Shown here piece by piece: positions 11,701 through 24,500 of a stretch of 64,000 bases of DNA (its first letter is position 1; the number at the start of each line of letters is the position of its first letter). The position numbers and the translations under genes were made by a program. The notes under the pieces are model-generated. The model did not search any database. It saw nothing but the letters and a program-made list of their open reading frames with translations, and was not told the origin of the DNA. The stretch lies in contig JAVTVJ010000130.1 of assembly GCA_034509425.1 (NCBI GenBank), positions 2,349,501-2,413,500 of the forward strand, read 5' to 3'. The DNA comes from Eopsaltria australis (lineage: Eukaryota > Chordata > Aves > Passeriformes > Petroicidae).

Positions 11701-14700
11701 CATTTTGAGTCACATGGGAAAAGTGGAGTTGCAATTTGATACAAGAAACATGCAGAGGAATGAAACTGCTTGCCTGAATATCCTCTCACTAGGTCAAGTG
11801 GGTAGGACACAGGTGCTAAGTAATTAGAGACTTGCCCGTCTGCCCATTCACTCATATCTGGTGACCAAAGCAAAACAGGTAGTAGCCTAAGGCTAGCTTG
11901 GGCCAGAGTGAAATTGTACCAGTAAGGAGAACAAGTGTTAAAAAGTTTGATACATTTTCCCTACTGACACCAGCCATGATCAGATCATTGCCATGGCAGT
12001 GTTTTCAGGGCCTACAGGTGCTTTTGCAGACACTCAACAACCTCTCTGCTCTGGACAGCCCCTGTGCTCACAGCTGCACAGGCAGAGGCACAGTTTCCTG
12101 CCTCAAGCGCTGGATACACAGGAGGACAGTGGGAGATCACTGTAACAGGAGGGGGGAAGGACACTGCATGAAGGAGACTCCAGTTCACCAAACACAGCCT
12201 CCAAAGCTCTTTACCTTTACCAGGAAGCGATGGCTGTAACCGGGTGCCATCACAAACCGGATCTTCAGGACACTCAGAGCAGCTGAAACCTCCCATTCCC
12301 CAAGCAGTTCTGTGGGAGGAGAGGAATGAAGCAGAAAGGATACAGGTAAGGTGAGCTGAGCAGAGCAAACAAGCAGAGGTGAAGTATTAATCTCTAGTTC
12401 ACATATTGAAATCATCTATTCCAGCAGGCAACAAAACAAGATTTTAAAAGGGCACAATTGAAAATGTAAGAACTTTGTGTAACTGCTGCAGTGCAGACAG
12501 AGGTGGGAGGTGTTACATAAGCATTCTGTTAATACTGGGCAAAGCAAGCTCTCTGGTGGGAGAATAACAAACTTTATTATAAATAACCTGGTTGCAAAGG
12601 AGCTGTCAATTCACACACAGCAGTTTATTTACAAAGGCATGCCAAGTCCAGACTTGTTTTTGTTTTAATTTACTGCACCACAGATAGCAAAAGAGAAACA
12701 ACCAAACAAAAACTGAGCCAAAGGAATTGTCTCTGTGAGTATGCCCGTTTCTTAGATTGCCCATATCCCTTTAAGGCAGCACAAAGCCCTTCTTTATAGT
12801 GGTTTGAAAATGACCTCCTAAATTAAGTCAGCAAGGTCAAACTGACCACACATTATCTAGTGATGGACTCAACTATTGCCTCATAACTTACAGATTTGTT
12901 TATAGTTCTTGTAGTTAGAAAAAAGAAATTCCTCAGATCACGCTGACTTATCTTTTAAAAACAAACCTCTTTACAATGGCATATTTTGGGAAAACCACAT
13001 GGTAATCTTGAATCCACCTTTGTCTTGCAGAGACCGCAAGAAACAACCATCATCTCCAAAAGCCACTGTAACCCTACAGATCCCTCCTGCCTCCCCAGTG
13101 AATTGGCAGATCACTTCTGTGAACTTTGAGGAAAACACCTCTAAAGAAGGGTCCAACCAGCCTCCAGGGTGTGGTTGTTTACACCTGCAGTTAGTTTCCT
13201 TAAGCATTCATCTGTACTATTTCTCTGCATCAGCCCATAAATGGATCCATCTCTCACACCATGTATACAGAACACAGGTAGTAAAATAAACTTCAGTCAT
13301 AAATAAAGAAACAAAACAAAACCAAACAAAACCAAACAAAAAAAAACAAAACAAAACAAAAAAACACACACACACACACACACAAAAAAAAAAAACAAAC
13401 CCACAGAACAGTACAATTTAAGAATGTTCAGCTTGTAAAATCCAGTCCTTGGCACTGGGACATGCCAGGACTAGAATTGCTGGTACAAACTCAACTCATG
13501 CCTACACAAAATGAGTTACAGAACTGGAGTTATAACATGACCCCCAGTTATTTTGCCTGGGGCTCCATATATTCAATGCACTGAAGACAGTGATTGCTGA
13601 ATGAGCAGCTAGTCACTCTTCTTTCTGTTTTCTCTTCATTGGCACAGTGTCTGGGCCACACAGTGAATGTATTTACTGAACACCAGCCAAAGCCCTGTGC
13701 AGAATACAGAATTATTAACTTTGTCTAGGACCTTTCTTTGGTGTCCATCACTGCAGCAAATTACTGATTTGGACACAAATGTTTCCTTATCATCACTGGA
13801 GGCGAGGGAGTGTGGGGTTAGGCTAAACCCCATTTTACAACAGGAGTCCAGAAGCCAAAACCTTCAGTTTGAGTGCTAAACTTGTGACAAAGATCGACTG
13901 TTTCCCTCACCCTTCACTGCAGGTTATTTAGCATTTCCCATTATTGTCTATGGTAAAATTCATTTCCAGTTACATTGGTTAAATTCAACCCTTGGTGTCC
14001 CAAACAGAGCATGCAGAATCTGGGACACTTGCAAAGTGGCCACCTGTGAAGAGCTGAAGTGCTGCACAGGATCTCTGTGCAAAGCACAAAAAGGATAAAC
14101 CCATTTTTCCCTGGCAGTTTTCAGGTTGCACTAATTACAAGAGTGGACTTTCTCTTCCTAAAACATACTGTGGTTGTTGATAAAGCTGTCCCAGCAGCTG
14201 ATTGCCAGTGTCAGCAAACACAAAAGCCCCTCAGTACTCAACTTTGAGATGCAGTTGTGCTCAACCCAAAACTTTTACCACTCCTGACAAGATCCACAGC
14301 CTGACAAGATCCACAGCCTGGATCTGCTCTGAGCAGTGACCTGTGCCAGTGAACAGACAGGAACCCAGTGCTTTACAGAGCTGCTGCCCCATCTCCCTGC
14401 TCCTCAAAGCTTGCCCTGCAGGTTGGCACATAGTCTGTTTCTTGGGCTGAAACTTCAAACACCAGCAAGCCCACAACTGGAACTTGCTGAGCAAGAGCAG
14501 AGAACGATGCTTACACATAACCCTCAACAATCTTTGGCTCACAGGCAATTATATATTCCCATTCCCAATTCCTGCAAAATTCCATCCAGGGCTTTTGTCA
14601 TACCTTTTCAGACAAGCTGCAGTTATATACAACAGCCCACCCCAGCCCTGTGTTTTAGGAGTCAGATTTAAAAGTGGAGTTATTCAAGAAGTGAAAGGCA

Positions 14701-17700
14701 AAGCCTGTAATTTTTTGTGTGTTTTGGGCAGGGGTAGGAGAGGAACTCACAGTACACTCAGCACTGGTTCCTTTGATGATTGCATGAGTACATACATGTG
14801 GCTCAGGCCACAGTTTTCTTAGAAATTCTTCTTACTGTAGGAACTGACTCTTTATGGAGATAGAAAAAGAAAACTAAAAAAGAAGAAATCCCTATCCATC
14901 ACCATTTATTCAGAGAATCAGCTTGCATATCCAACAGGGAACTATTCCCACTTGAATTTGTATTCGTTCTCATGGCCGGCTACAGAGAGCCCATGTTCAT
15001 CTGTCTCCTGACCGACTAGCTCTACTGTAGTCCCAAGATTTTTTTAAGAACAGAAAGGTGAGATCTTCCCTAGGTTATTTTTTTGTCTTCCAAAATCAGA
15101 GCATGGTGCAGGTTTTGCTCTCTCAGACACAAGTGAGCTGCACCGTTTATTTTACACCATTTGTGCAAAACCAATATGCCAGATGCAAATCTCTACCATG
15201 AGTCTGCAGCAAGGGAAAGCAACATTCTACATCCCCTTACAACACAAGAGCTTGGCAAACCACATTACAGGCATGGCCACAGCACCCAAATGCATTTAAT
15301 CCACACAGCAAATACATTTAACACAGTACTGGTGATGGTATCAAAGACTACAGAGGGAGGAAGGTGGGTGGGTAGGGAGGAGGATTCTCAACTTGCAGTG
15401 TAGTCTGTGATGATTCCACCCAGACCTTCACTGTTTTATTGCATCTTTGTGGAGAGGTGATGCTGGGAGTGGTGGGAGTGTGGCTGCCATTGGTGTGTGA
15501 AGCCCTGCAGCCACAACACACCTGCAGGAACAGGAGAAGCACTGCAAGCTGCCACCATTCATCCCACAGGGAAAGGGGACAGCACTGTGTCAGGCAAGCA
15601 CCTCCACAGCCAAGGGTGCTCCTGAGGCCACCTCCTATGGATTCCATACAGCCCCCCACCCCCCCAGTGCATCAGGCCTTCCCCAGGCAGAGCCCCCATC
15701 CTGCAGGTGGCCAGGAGCTGGGGGAGGCCTGGCAAGCCCAGAGCCCACAGACTGCACCACTTGCCTGTGAGTGAACAGGTACCAGAACATTCATCAGCGA
15801 GAGCCTGGCACTTCCCTGGCTGCCCGGGGAGCTGGAGGAGCGTGCTGGGAGGTGGGAAGATGGCTGCTGCAGGCCTCAAAACACCGAGCACAGCACACAC
15901 AATGCAGCCTCTGTTCAAAGCACGCAGCAACAGAATCGAAACCACTTCATTTCAAGGGGCATTCAGGCCTGGAGCCACAACTGGCACTGGGACAATTCTC
16001 CAAAGTGGCTGAGCTCCTGTTGAGGGAGCGAGTCCTGCCTGGCTCCCATGGGTACAGCAGTGTGCAAGAGCTTCAAGCACCAGTACCTCCACATTTGTCC
16101 ACCCACAGTCTGAATTTTCAAAGCTGTATCTCAGAAGATGAAGCAGGATAGGTTTCTTTTAGATTTATAACTGATTGCTTAAGAGTTTAAGCCTCTATTT
16201 CATTACTCCACTGTAACAGGAACACAGATCTGAACCATCAGCCACGTACCTCTCCACAGCTGCAGTGGATATTATTTCAGGTACTCTTGACTCAGCTCAC
16301 CTGTGGGAGAGGCAGGTTGTTCACAAGGTTACCAGAATGCTGTTTCACCTGTGCATGCAGCAGGCAATCCAGCAACAAGATGCAGCTCAACTTTGAGGTG
16401 ATTAAACAGATGAAAAATATTACCAGGCTTGAGGGATCCAGCTTAGCTGCAGCTACACAGAAACCAACTGTAAAAAGGCTTTTTTTCCTCGTTACCCAGA
16501 ATGCAGAATTGAACTCAGGAGACTCTTCCCCTACCTCACAGAGGCTTCACAGACTGATTCTTTCTATGTTAAGACAAAAGTATACAAAAGGACTTGAAAC
16601 ACAGCACACTTTGCCAGGGGAATAGAATTATTCCCGAAGCCAAAACCAGAGTAAGATGTTATCTGTTTGTGTTGTGTGAGACAATTGCTGCAGCTTCAAA
16701 GGGCACCCAACATACACTTGATATTCATGTACACTGAGATTCACAAGCATGAGATACTGTTAAAGATGCACTTTTAAGTAACAGCTTAAAAAAAAAGTCT
16801 TCAGCTCTTTAAATATTGTAGCTGTTAAAGAAACCACAAAGCAATCAGCTTTTGAAAGCTCTTCTGTCATAGGGAGAATGCCACGAATCAAACACACATT
16901 AGCAGATATGCACAAATCTCTGCTGCAACACAAGCACAGACCTCAACCACTTTGCCATCAAAAAGTCATCTACATTTTAAGCCTGTTGTTCACAACTGTA
17001 ACACTTAATTACAACTTGCAGTTTATAGCTGTTGGGAGTGTTGCAGAAAATACCACAGCAATAAAAAAAATACTGCACCAGTTCAGAAGTGTGAAAAATT
17101 GATTTGAAACTTTCATCTGTAGTATTTGGGTCACCAGTTACACCTGAGGTACCAGCTAAAGCTCCATTTAACTCCAGGTGCACGTTGCAATGCCAAAAAA
17201 TATGCAAATTAAATTATTTAATGAGTCAGGCAGGCAAGAGGCTGTGGTAGAAGTCAAGCTTGGAGAAGCTTTAGCTTAACCTTCAAACATTGTGAAAGGT
17301 TTATCTGTCAGCTTACTGTGTTTGCTATGGGCTATTTCAATGCAAAAAGAACAGTGTAATTCTCATTTCCACTACCAAATCCCACATTTGCAGTGTCTGC
17401 ATTACAAAAAAATTACCTCTCTCTATACTGAGGAAAGCAATATGCAGGTCTCACTGCAGTCAGGGTTTTCTCTTTTACCCAAACCTTACAGACATGCTAT
17501 GACTACACAGCCACATCACACCAACATAACTTATCAACATGGCCACCCTCAAATCCTGGGTCCTCTGTTAAAAAAACAACACAATAAAAACCATAGGATT
17601 AACAACACTGAAGGAAAATGGTGATTTTGTTTCCCCTTATCAAATGAAGTTCATCTGCAAGACCATTTAGCTTACTGTTCTCATCTTCATACTCCACACA

Positions 17701-18384
17701 TTTTCCAGTATAGGTATCACAGTAACTGGAGTCAGTTTTAAAATTGAGTAGTTAATTTTCAAATTATTTAGAGAGGTTTTCAGATAAAAAACTTTTAAAA
17801 AGTAGCATTTTCAGCAGAATTTACCAATAATGTATACCATTTTGAAAAATTTCGATATGCTGCAAACATCCTTCCTAACCCCTGAACAGAAAGCTGTTGA
17901 TCTAAACTTTGATTCCCAGTATCATTACTTGGGAGTTTTACTAAATGCAGTGATGTTTCTTGTATGTTTCTGTATAGATCAGAACTTGGTTTGCTAAGTC
18001 ACCTTAAAGATAAAATCTGAGCTGCTCACTTTCCAGGCAGTATTTGTGTGCTAATAATGCCTTTCTGCACTCCCACTTTACTCTGAAGGAGTATTTCCAG
18101 CTTACAGAGGAGCAGCATGTTTTATTCCTGGGCACATCTGTTTCCTACACTTAAACTACACTCTTGATCTACAAGTGTTATCAACTAAATTTATGAAGCA
18201 CTTAAGCACTAAGTATTACGTGAATCTCTTCTCAGACCCTTAACAGAAGAGAGTAGGGAAAGAACACAGTGTGAAAAATAATGAAAGCCCTAAGTGTCAA
18301 AATAACTCTGGCAATCTTAAATGTCACAGTCTTACCTAGAAGAAGAACTGGCACTTTCTCATCTGTAAGTGACATTAAAAGAAG
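8700..18384. other. Intergenic region between GLIS1 promoter and NDC1 3' end
   Basis: About 9.7 kb separates the GLIS1 CpG island from the NDC1 polyadenylation site. I found no open frame that resembles a known protein, no tRNA-like or rRNA-like sequence and no CR1 copy. The longest open frame, 192 codons at 10481-11059 on the plus strand, has no domain and no convincing splice partners. Structure seen: an A/AAAC/CA microsatellite at about 13303-13400, and a short direct duplication of a 17-base unit at about 14284-14317. Distal regulatory elements for GLIS1 could lie here, but nothing in the bare sequence identifies one. Confidence 0.6.
13303..13400. repeat. Compound microsatellite (A-rich, AAAC-type, then CA dinucleotides)
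   Basis: The run begins with repeated AAAC and AAACC units, passes through about ten CA dinucleotides near 13364-13384, and ends in a poly-A stretch. It is simple-sequence DNA with no flanking duplication that would mark a retroposed element. Such compound runs are usually length-variable between individuals. Confidence 0.9.
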
Positions 18385-18404
18385 GCAAGATGAATTTTAC
18401 AAGT

Positions 18405-18410
18405 TTTATT
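18405..18410 (-). terminator. NDC1: NDC1 polyadenylation signal
   Basis: The plus strand reads TTTATT, which is AATAAA in the direction of NDC1 transcription. It lies about 170 bases after the stop codon, giving a short 3' UTR with cleavage expected near 18385. No competing AATAAA lies between the stop and this site. Confidence 0.7.
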
Positions 18411-18579
18411 ATACAAAAGATGATCCAAACCCATAAGAACTCTTCTACAGTTCTAAAAGTTTTGTTCTGTAACTTATACTTCCATATGCTTTTCCAAAAA
18501 GCCAAGGTAAAAAGCCTCATTAGTCCCACTTTCTTCTTAACAAGAGTCTTGAAAAAACCAACCGTAGCTGCATCAAAAT

Positions 18580-21500
18580 TCATTCTTTGTACTCCAGGAA
18601 TTGCTGAAGTCTTTTCTTGTGTTCTGTAGACACTTGTACAGCACTAGAAACAAATGCAGAACTTTTTACATTAAAAGTAATAGAGCACAAAACTAAACTC
18701 TCATGCCAAAATTGAGTGTACATTGAAATCAATTACACTGAAGCTAAATTGTATGAAAAACCATCTATGTTCCAAGACAAAGAAGTATATTAACCCTTAA
18801 AACTGTCAATTCTTATCAGCTTCTAAAAAATACCTGTTCCAGGAAACCTTGCCCATTTCCTTACCTCTAAACAGCATCTGATTAACTTGCAAGGATGATT
18901 TAGCTAAGAAAGAACCTCTTAAAATGATACCTCATAAAATGTATATTGAGCACTTCTAAACTGAGGGACATTTCATCCCCAGAGGGAGAGATGGGCAGAT
19001 ACCACAGGAAGTTTCAGTCCCACATATTCTGAGGCCAACTATGGAAGTTTGCCCGCTGGGAGAGTGGCTGAGGAAGAGCTGTTGGACAGCCAGGCAGCAA
19101 TGGAATTTCATTATTTGGACCCTTCATAGGATTCTCTCTCCGCAGAACAATTGTTTCCAGTTGATTTATTTTCTTTTCAGCGGCACAGATTTACTAAACA
19201 AGTGGTATTCATGAACTGCTTCTAAAGAGTTCATGAAAAGTCACTAAGAAAAACTGCCCAGAAATCTATGAATAATAAATTTCTAAGGGGGACCATATAT
19301 CTACACAGGAACGTTTTAAGGTTCCACAAATCAAAAAATACTAAAATACAACATTATAATAATGACCAGAAGGGATTTTTTCCCCCTAAACTCCCCTTTT
19401 CACAGGTCCTACAATAACATTAATTAAACTAAATTTAACAAGTAAGCAATCATGAGGAAGTTCTTACTTCAAGTGTTCTCCAAAGACAGTAGTTATCCGA
19501 TATAGGGCTGTTTTCAGAGATGCTCTAAGTGCAAATCGTAGTGTTTTGTAGGATGTGTCCACCAGACTCCCTGAAATCCGGGGAGGTTTGCTAGAAACAT
19601 GTGGCAGTTTGAAATGTCTGTCTACAACCTGATTGAGAAAAACAAACAGAGTCCTGTCATCTGTTCAATTATTTCATAATGTAACCAGTGACATGTTTGT
19701 GTCAAATACAGCAAAAACAAAGTGCAAGTTCAGAAATTGCACCAAGACACACAAAAATGTTTTGGAGACTGAACATTTTCCAGCCATCAACAGGAACACA
19801 GAACCAAGTTCTGTGTAAAAAGATTCTCTGTCCCTGAGTCTTAAGCTAAGCACATCACATGCCGCAGGAGATACACAATTCTGTCCTGTATTATGACTTG
19901 TTTCTTTCACAAACAAGGGTAGTGGCTTTTTTCCCCCTGGTGCCTGTTCTTGGAATAGATGACTTACACTGAAGAACTTTAATAACCTCTAAATTCTTTC
20001 CAAGAATCTCCATTAGGGCAGTGTAAAATGGTTTTGTTAATAGGACATGCACAGCCTTGGAAATAAATCTGGATTTTTTTAAAACACACATTACACAAAC
20101 ATCAGTAATTTGAGAGTAGTGTCTTAGTATTAGCAGAGACACAGATTTTATCTCCTGAGATTTGCAATGGCTCCAAATGCTCCATGTCGCACCAGGAATT
20201 GTGTGCAACCAAATAAAGACTAAGTTTTAACTCTGCAAAAGATATTGTATTAGAATTGCTGCATCCCTGAAATAAACTCTTCAACTGAGCACACAGTAGC
20301 ATTTCTTTAAAATTAAACGTTCCATGTTTTCTCCTTCTACACTTTAAAAAACCAACAGGGTTTTTATTCAGCTGTTTCATAGTGTACATAGTGGCAACCA
20401 GCTGTTTGAGTCAGATGAACTGCAGAAGGGCTGTTTTAGTGACAACAACTTCAGTGTTATGACTAGTCAGCAAGGTCATTATGTCAAATCAACAAGACTC
20501 CTTCTCTTCTCCTAAACTTGCCCTGCAGCAAGGAAAAGTTAAGTTTTACCTCCTGAAGAGTCAGTAATGTGTTCAGGATAGCTGGCAGTGTAGTTTGGAC
20601 AACTCCAAACTGGTCTTCACTAAAGGAAGCCGCTACCAAATGAGACAGACCTTAAAAAAAAATTCGTTGTAATTAATGCTTCAAAAGGTGAGAATTGAGT
20701 AACAAAGGTCATGGTGTTGCCTGAAGATTCCCACTAGAGTGGTGGAATTCCTCAGGACTTGCTGTCTCCAGCTGACAGCAGCTCTGGCTCAAGGACTAAA
20801 CCCCTCACTGGTTTGACAGGTGTATAATAGCTTGTGGTTGGTAAAGCAATAGAGATTGTATAAAAATTATGTGTGACTCCCATCTCCAGACTCTATACAT
20901 CATCCCAAGCCATCACCTTCACTTGAACACAGCATGGCACATCTGCCCATAAAACACATCACCAAGGAAACTGATCAACTTTGCATGGTCAAATGTAATG
21001 AAAGACTCTATCAATACCAGTATTTACTCATGACTTTGAAAGAAACAAGAAAAATCCTAAATGTAACTTCATACTCTCATTGTTCTTCTGATTCTCTGCA
21101 GACCATCTTTTTTGTTTATTTGCTAAGTTACTACCAGAGTGCCTCCCTCAGCTCTCTGATAAACAGAGAAAGACCCAGAGCCTTTAGTCAGAAAAGCTGT
21201 TGTAAAAAGACATCATAAATCTGTCACTAGAAAAAATGTAAAAGTGATACATGGGTTCACATGAGAGAGAAGCACCAGAAATCAAGTTCAGGAATCTGTA
21301 CGGAACTTAAAGTAAGAGATCTTGTGTGGGATGTCAAAACTAGCAAGCGAATTAGACTTTAGCCACGTTGGTGTCACAAATGGAGTTGTGTTGTCAAAAA
21401 CATTTCTAAGATTTTTATTGTTACATTTATAAAGCAGAGAGCCCAGAGAGTTTTCCATGAACCAGCAGAGTGGATCACCTGAAAAGCACTTACCTTCCAA

Positions 21501-24500
21501 AGCCCAGATGTGCATTTGGGCATCAGAGAAGACAGCCTGGATTGAGGCTTCTGGGTGCTGAGAAGAAACCAAAGCATTGTGAGTGCACATTATGAATAAT
21601 ATCACCAAACTTGCAGGTTTCAGAACAGACCGCCAATGCCAACAGATCTTGGGAAATAGCCAGAAAAATCAGATCTAAAAAAGTAAAATTCTTTTTGGAG
21701 AGAAGCTGCCCACAATGCTACAGCTGTAATTGGGGAGGAAAGGGGGACAGAAAAGGATATACACTAAAGGGCTAAGAATGCTTTAAGCAAAATGCAGTTT
21801 CTAATCAGATGAGTTTAAACAAATATTGTTATTCTTATTTTCTGCAGGTATGGGACAATCCTGCTGTGAAACTCACAGGAAGCATAAAGTTGTACTTATG
21901 GAAAGCCATAGATGAAAATACAGGTTTTAGAACCACTACCTGTGTCCTAAACACAGGACCACCCTTACCTTGCTGAAGAAATACATTATCAGCGCCCGTT
22001 TGGACAAGAAGATCTTTATCTAAAAAGAAACAAAAGATCAAACATATAATCTGCATTTATTTAAGGCATGCACAGTTGGCCCTCCTCAACCCTACCACAT
22101 AGTATAGGGATAGGTAGTGGAGGGAAGGATTTGTGTTATATAAGCTAAATGGAGAAGGAAGTATTCATTCCATAAAGTGGAAAAGTCTTCCAGAGAGGGA
22201 TCACCTAAGCTGCACCCTCTATGCATGCAATTTTACTCCACCTGTTCTTGCTTGTTCTGAAGCCATGTGTAAATAAATCTTGGCTGCACTGCCTCACTGC
22301 CAGTTTTTGCAGCAGAGAGCACTGGGAAGGATTCGTGGTGGGAACCATTCATTTGCTGATCTGCAAGAAGAAAAAAAAGATACAGCACCTTCAGAAAAAC
22401 TGGTTGCTGTCACTTTAATCCTCACAATGCAGCTCTCCATTGACAAGGCCACTACACTTATGGCTGTGAGGCTCAAGTGCTGTGGAAGAATCTCTACCTG
22501 AAACTGATGTCCACAGCTTTGGTCCCCTTCTCATGACATGGGGACTTGGGACCGATCCGTGCCAAGGGGACTTTACATCCACAACTCCCTTTTTGTAACT
22601 TAAAGCAGGGGAGCTGAAAGGTGAACCAACATCAGAGCCAGGAGACGTCTTCACAGGCATCAGGGATGGCTTAACCAGTGGAGACATGGAGGATCTGAGA
22701 ACAATGTTGGACCTCTGTGACTGGAATGACATGTCTTCTATCCCAACAGCTCCTAGTGACAAAGAACACACTGCATGGAGACAACAGGCTGGCACAATGC
22801 GTTTGTTATTTGATTGCTATTTCAACAACTTCTCTATCAGAGCTTTTATGAAAGGACATGGTTAGCACTCCAGTCTTGCAAAGAAGTACACATCAACATA
22901 AGCATGAAGTGTTTTCAAGCTCATCAGCTCAAAAACAGCAAGAAGGATCCTTGTGGATTTATTTATTTTACTCCTGCTAGCCAACATTACAACATCCTGC
23001 TATATATGTACATAAAGTGGGCTCTCAGGATTGAGTACTAGAAAACAGGCTGCCTATAGAAGAATGAAAAGTCATTCTGATTGGAGTGTAAGAAAAGGCA
23101 TGTCTGTCTCAAAGGCCAAGGATCAGCAGCAGTAGCAGAAATTCGCCTGTGACACACCAACAGTCCCTGCTGTTGCCAGGACACTGCCTGCTAAGGGATT
23201 CCATTACCTGGCAGCTTTGTGCTAACACAGCTGTACTGCCAGGAATGATGCCCAAGCTTGGCATGTAAAACACTTGAAATGCCTGGAGGCTGCTCACAGC
23301 TCAGGAGTCAGACTGGGCTTCCCTCACTCTATAGTGATATTAGTGAATCACACAAACATAAACAAAACCTAATTTTACCATCTTAAACTAATCATAAGAG
23401 CAGTTATGCAAATTGCAGAGCATCTCTTGGCAAGACTGAAATTCCCCCTGTGCTATGTTGAACCACTTACTGAAACTGTGATAATCAGACTTTTTTTATT
23501 CATGCAAGTATGGAAAAAATACTGTATTGAACATAATATCATGCAAGTAAACAAACTGAGTAAACATGATAATTGCAAGTTTTCTAGCTATTTTGGGATT
23601 ATTTAAACACAAATACCTAAGATTAATTGGGGGAGGATCCTTTTTGTTTGCATTTATCTGTAGAAATCCCTTATTTTCCTCATAAAATTTAATTGAGACT
23701 AAGGTATCTATTGCTACTTTTACACTTTACAAACCTTTATGAGCATTTCCTCACATACCTGGAGCCTGTGGAGGTACTTTCAGCTCTCCCACTGGTGGCT
23801 TTGCTCTCCCATTTGCTGCTGCTGCTTCCTGCTGTGCAATCAGCCTCTGGGTCAGGTCACTGAGGAGGCTCAAACACTCCCGGGATATTGCAGTCCAGTT
23901 GTGGGGGTGCCCACCTGGCAGGGCACACAAAAAGCAGGGTTTAACCCAGCTGCTCCTCCCTGCATCTGTTCTGACAGTGCCCATGTGCTCTCAGCAGGAG
24001 CTTCACTGTCACAGGGCCACTCAGCTTCTGAAACGCCACAGGGCTTTTCCACTGTGACAGCTTGTTTGTACTGAGAGGAAGATGAAAACATGGACAGATT
24101 CTATGGATAACTCTAAAAAGACTTCAGTGAAACCCGCTAGGCAAGCAGCAAACACAGGCAGTTCAGCCCATCAGATCTGAAACCACTGAACAGCCAAAGT
24201 GAGCAAGTGTCAGCGGTGATGGCAACACAGTTTTGAAGCAGTACAAACACTAGAACTCCTGATAAGGTGCCACAAAAAGTTCCTGAAGGCTTCTAAGCAG
24301 TTTTAATTGACTTCCCCTGCCATATCTGAACACAGAAAAAGGACTGTGCACTAACTGAAGTTACAGCCAGTGTTTGCTCTCATAGCTGCAGTGGTGACTC
24401 AGTATTTGTGCCTCATTTCCCCTCTCATCACACACATCTGTCCGGTTTTCCAGTCTGGATTGGCTGACTGGTGATGTGAAGTGGGCCCTGCTTTCAAAAT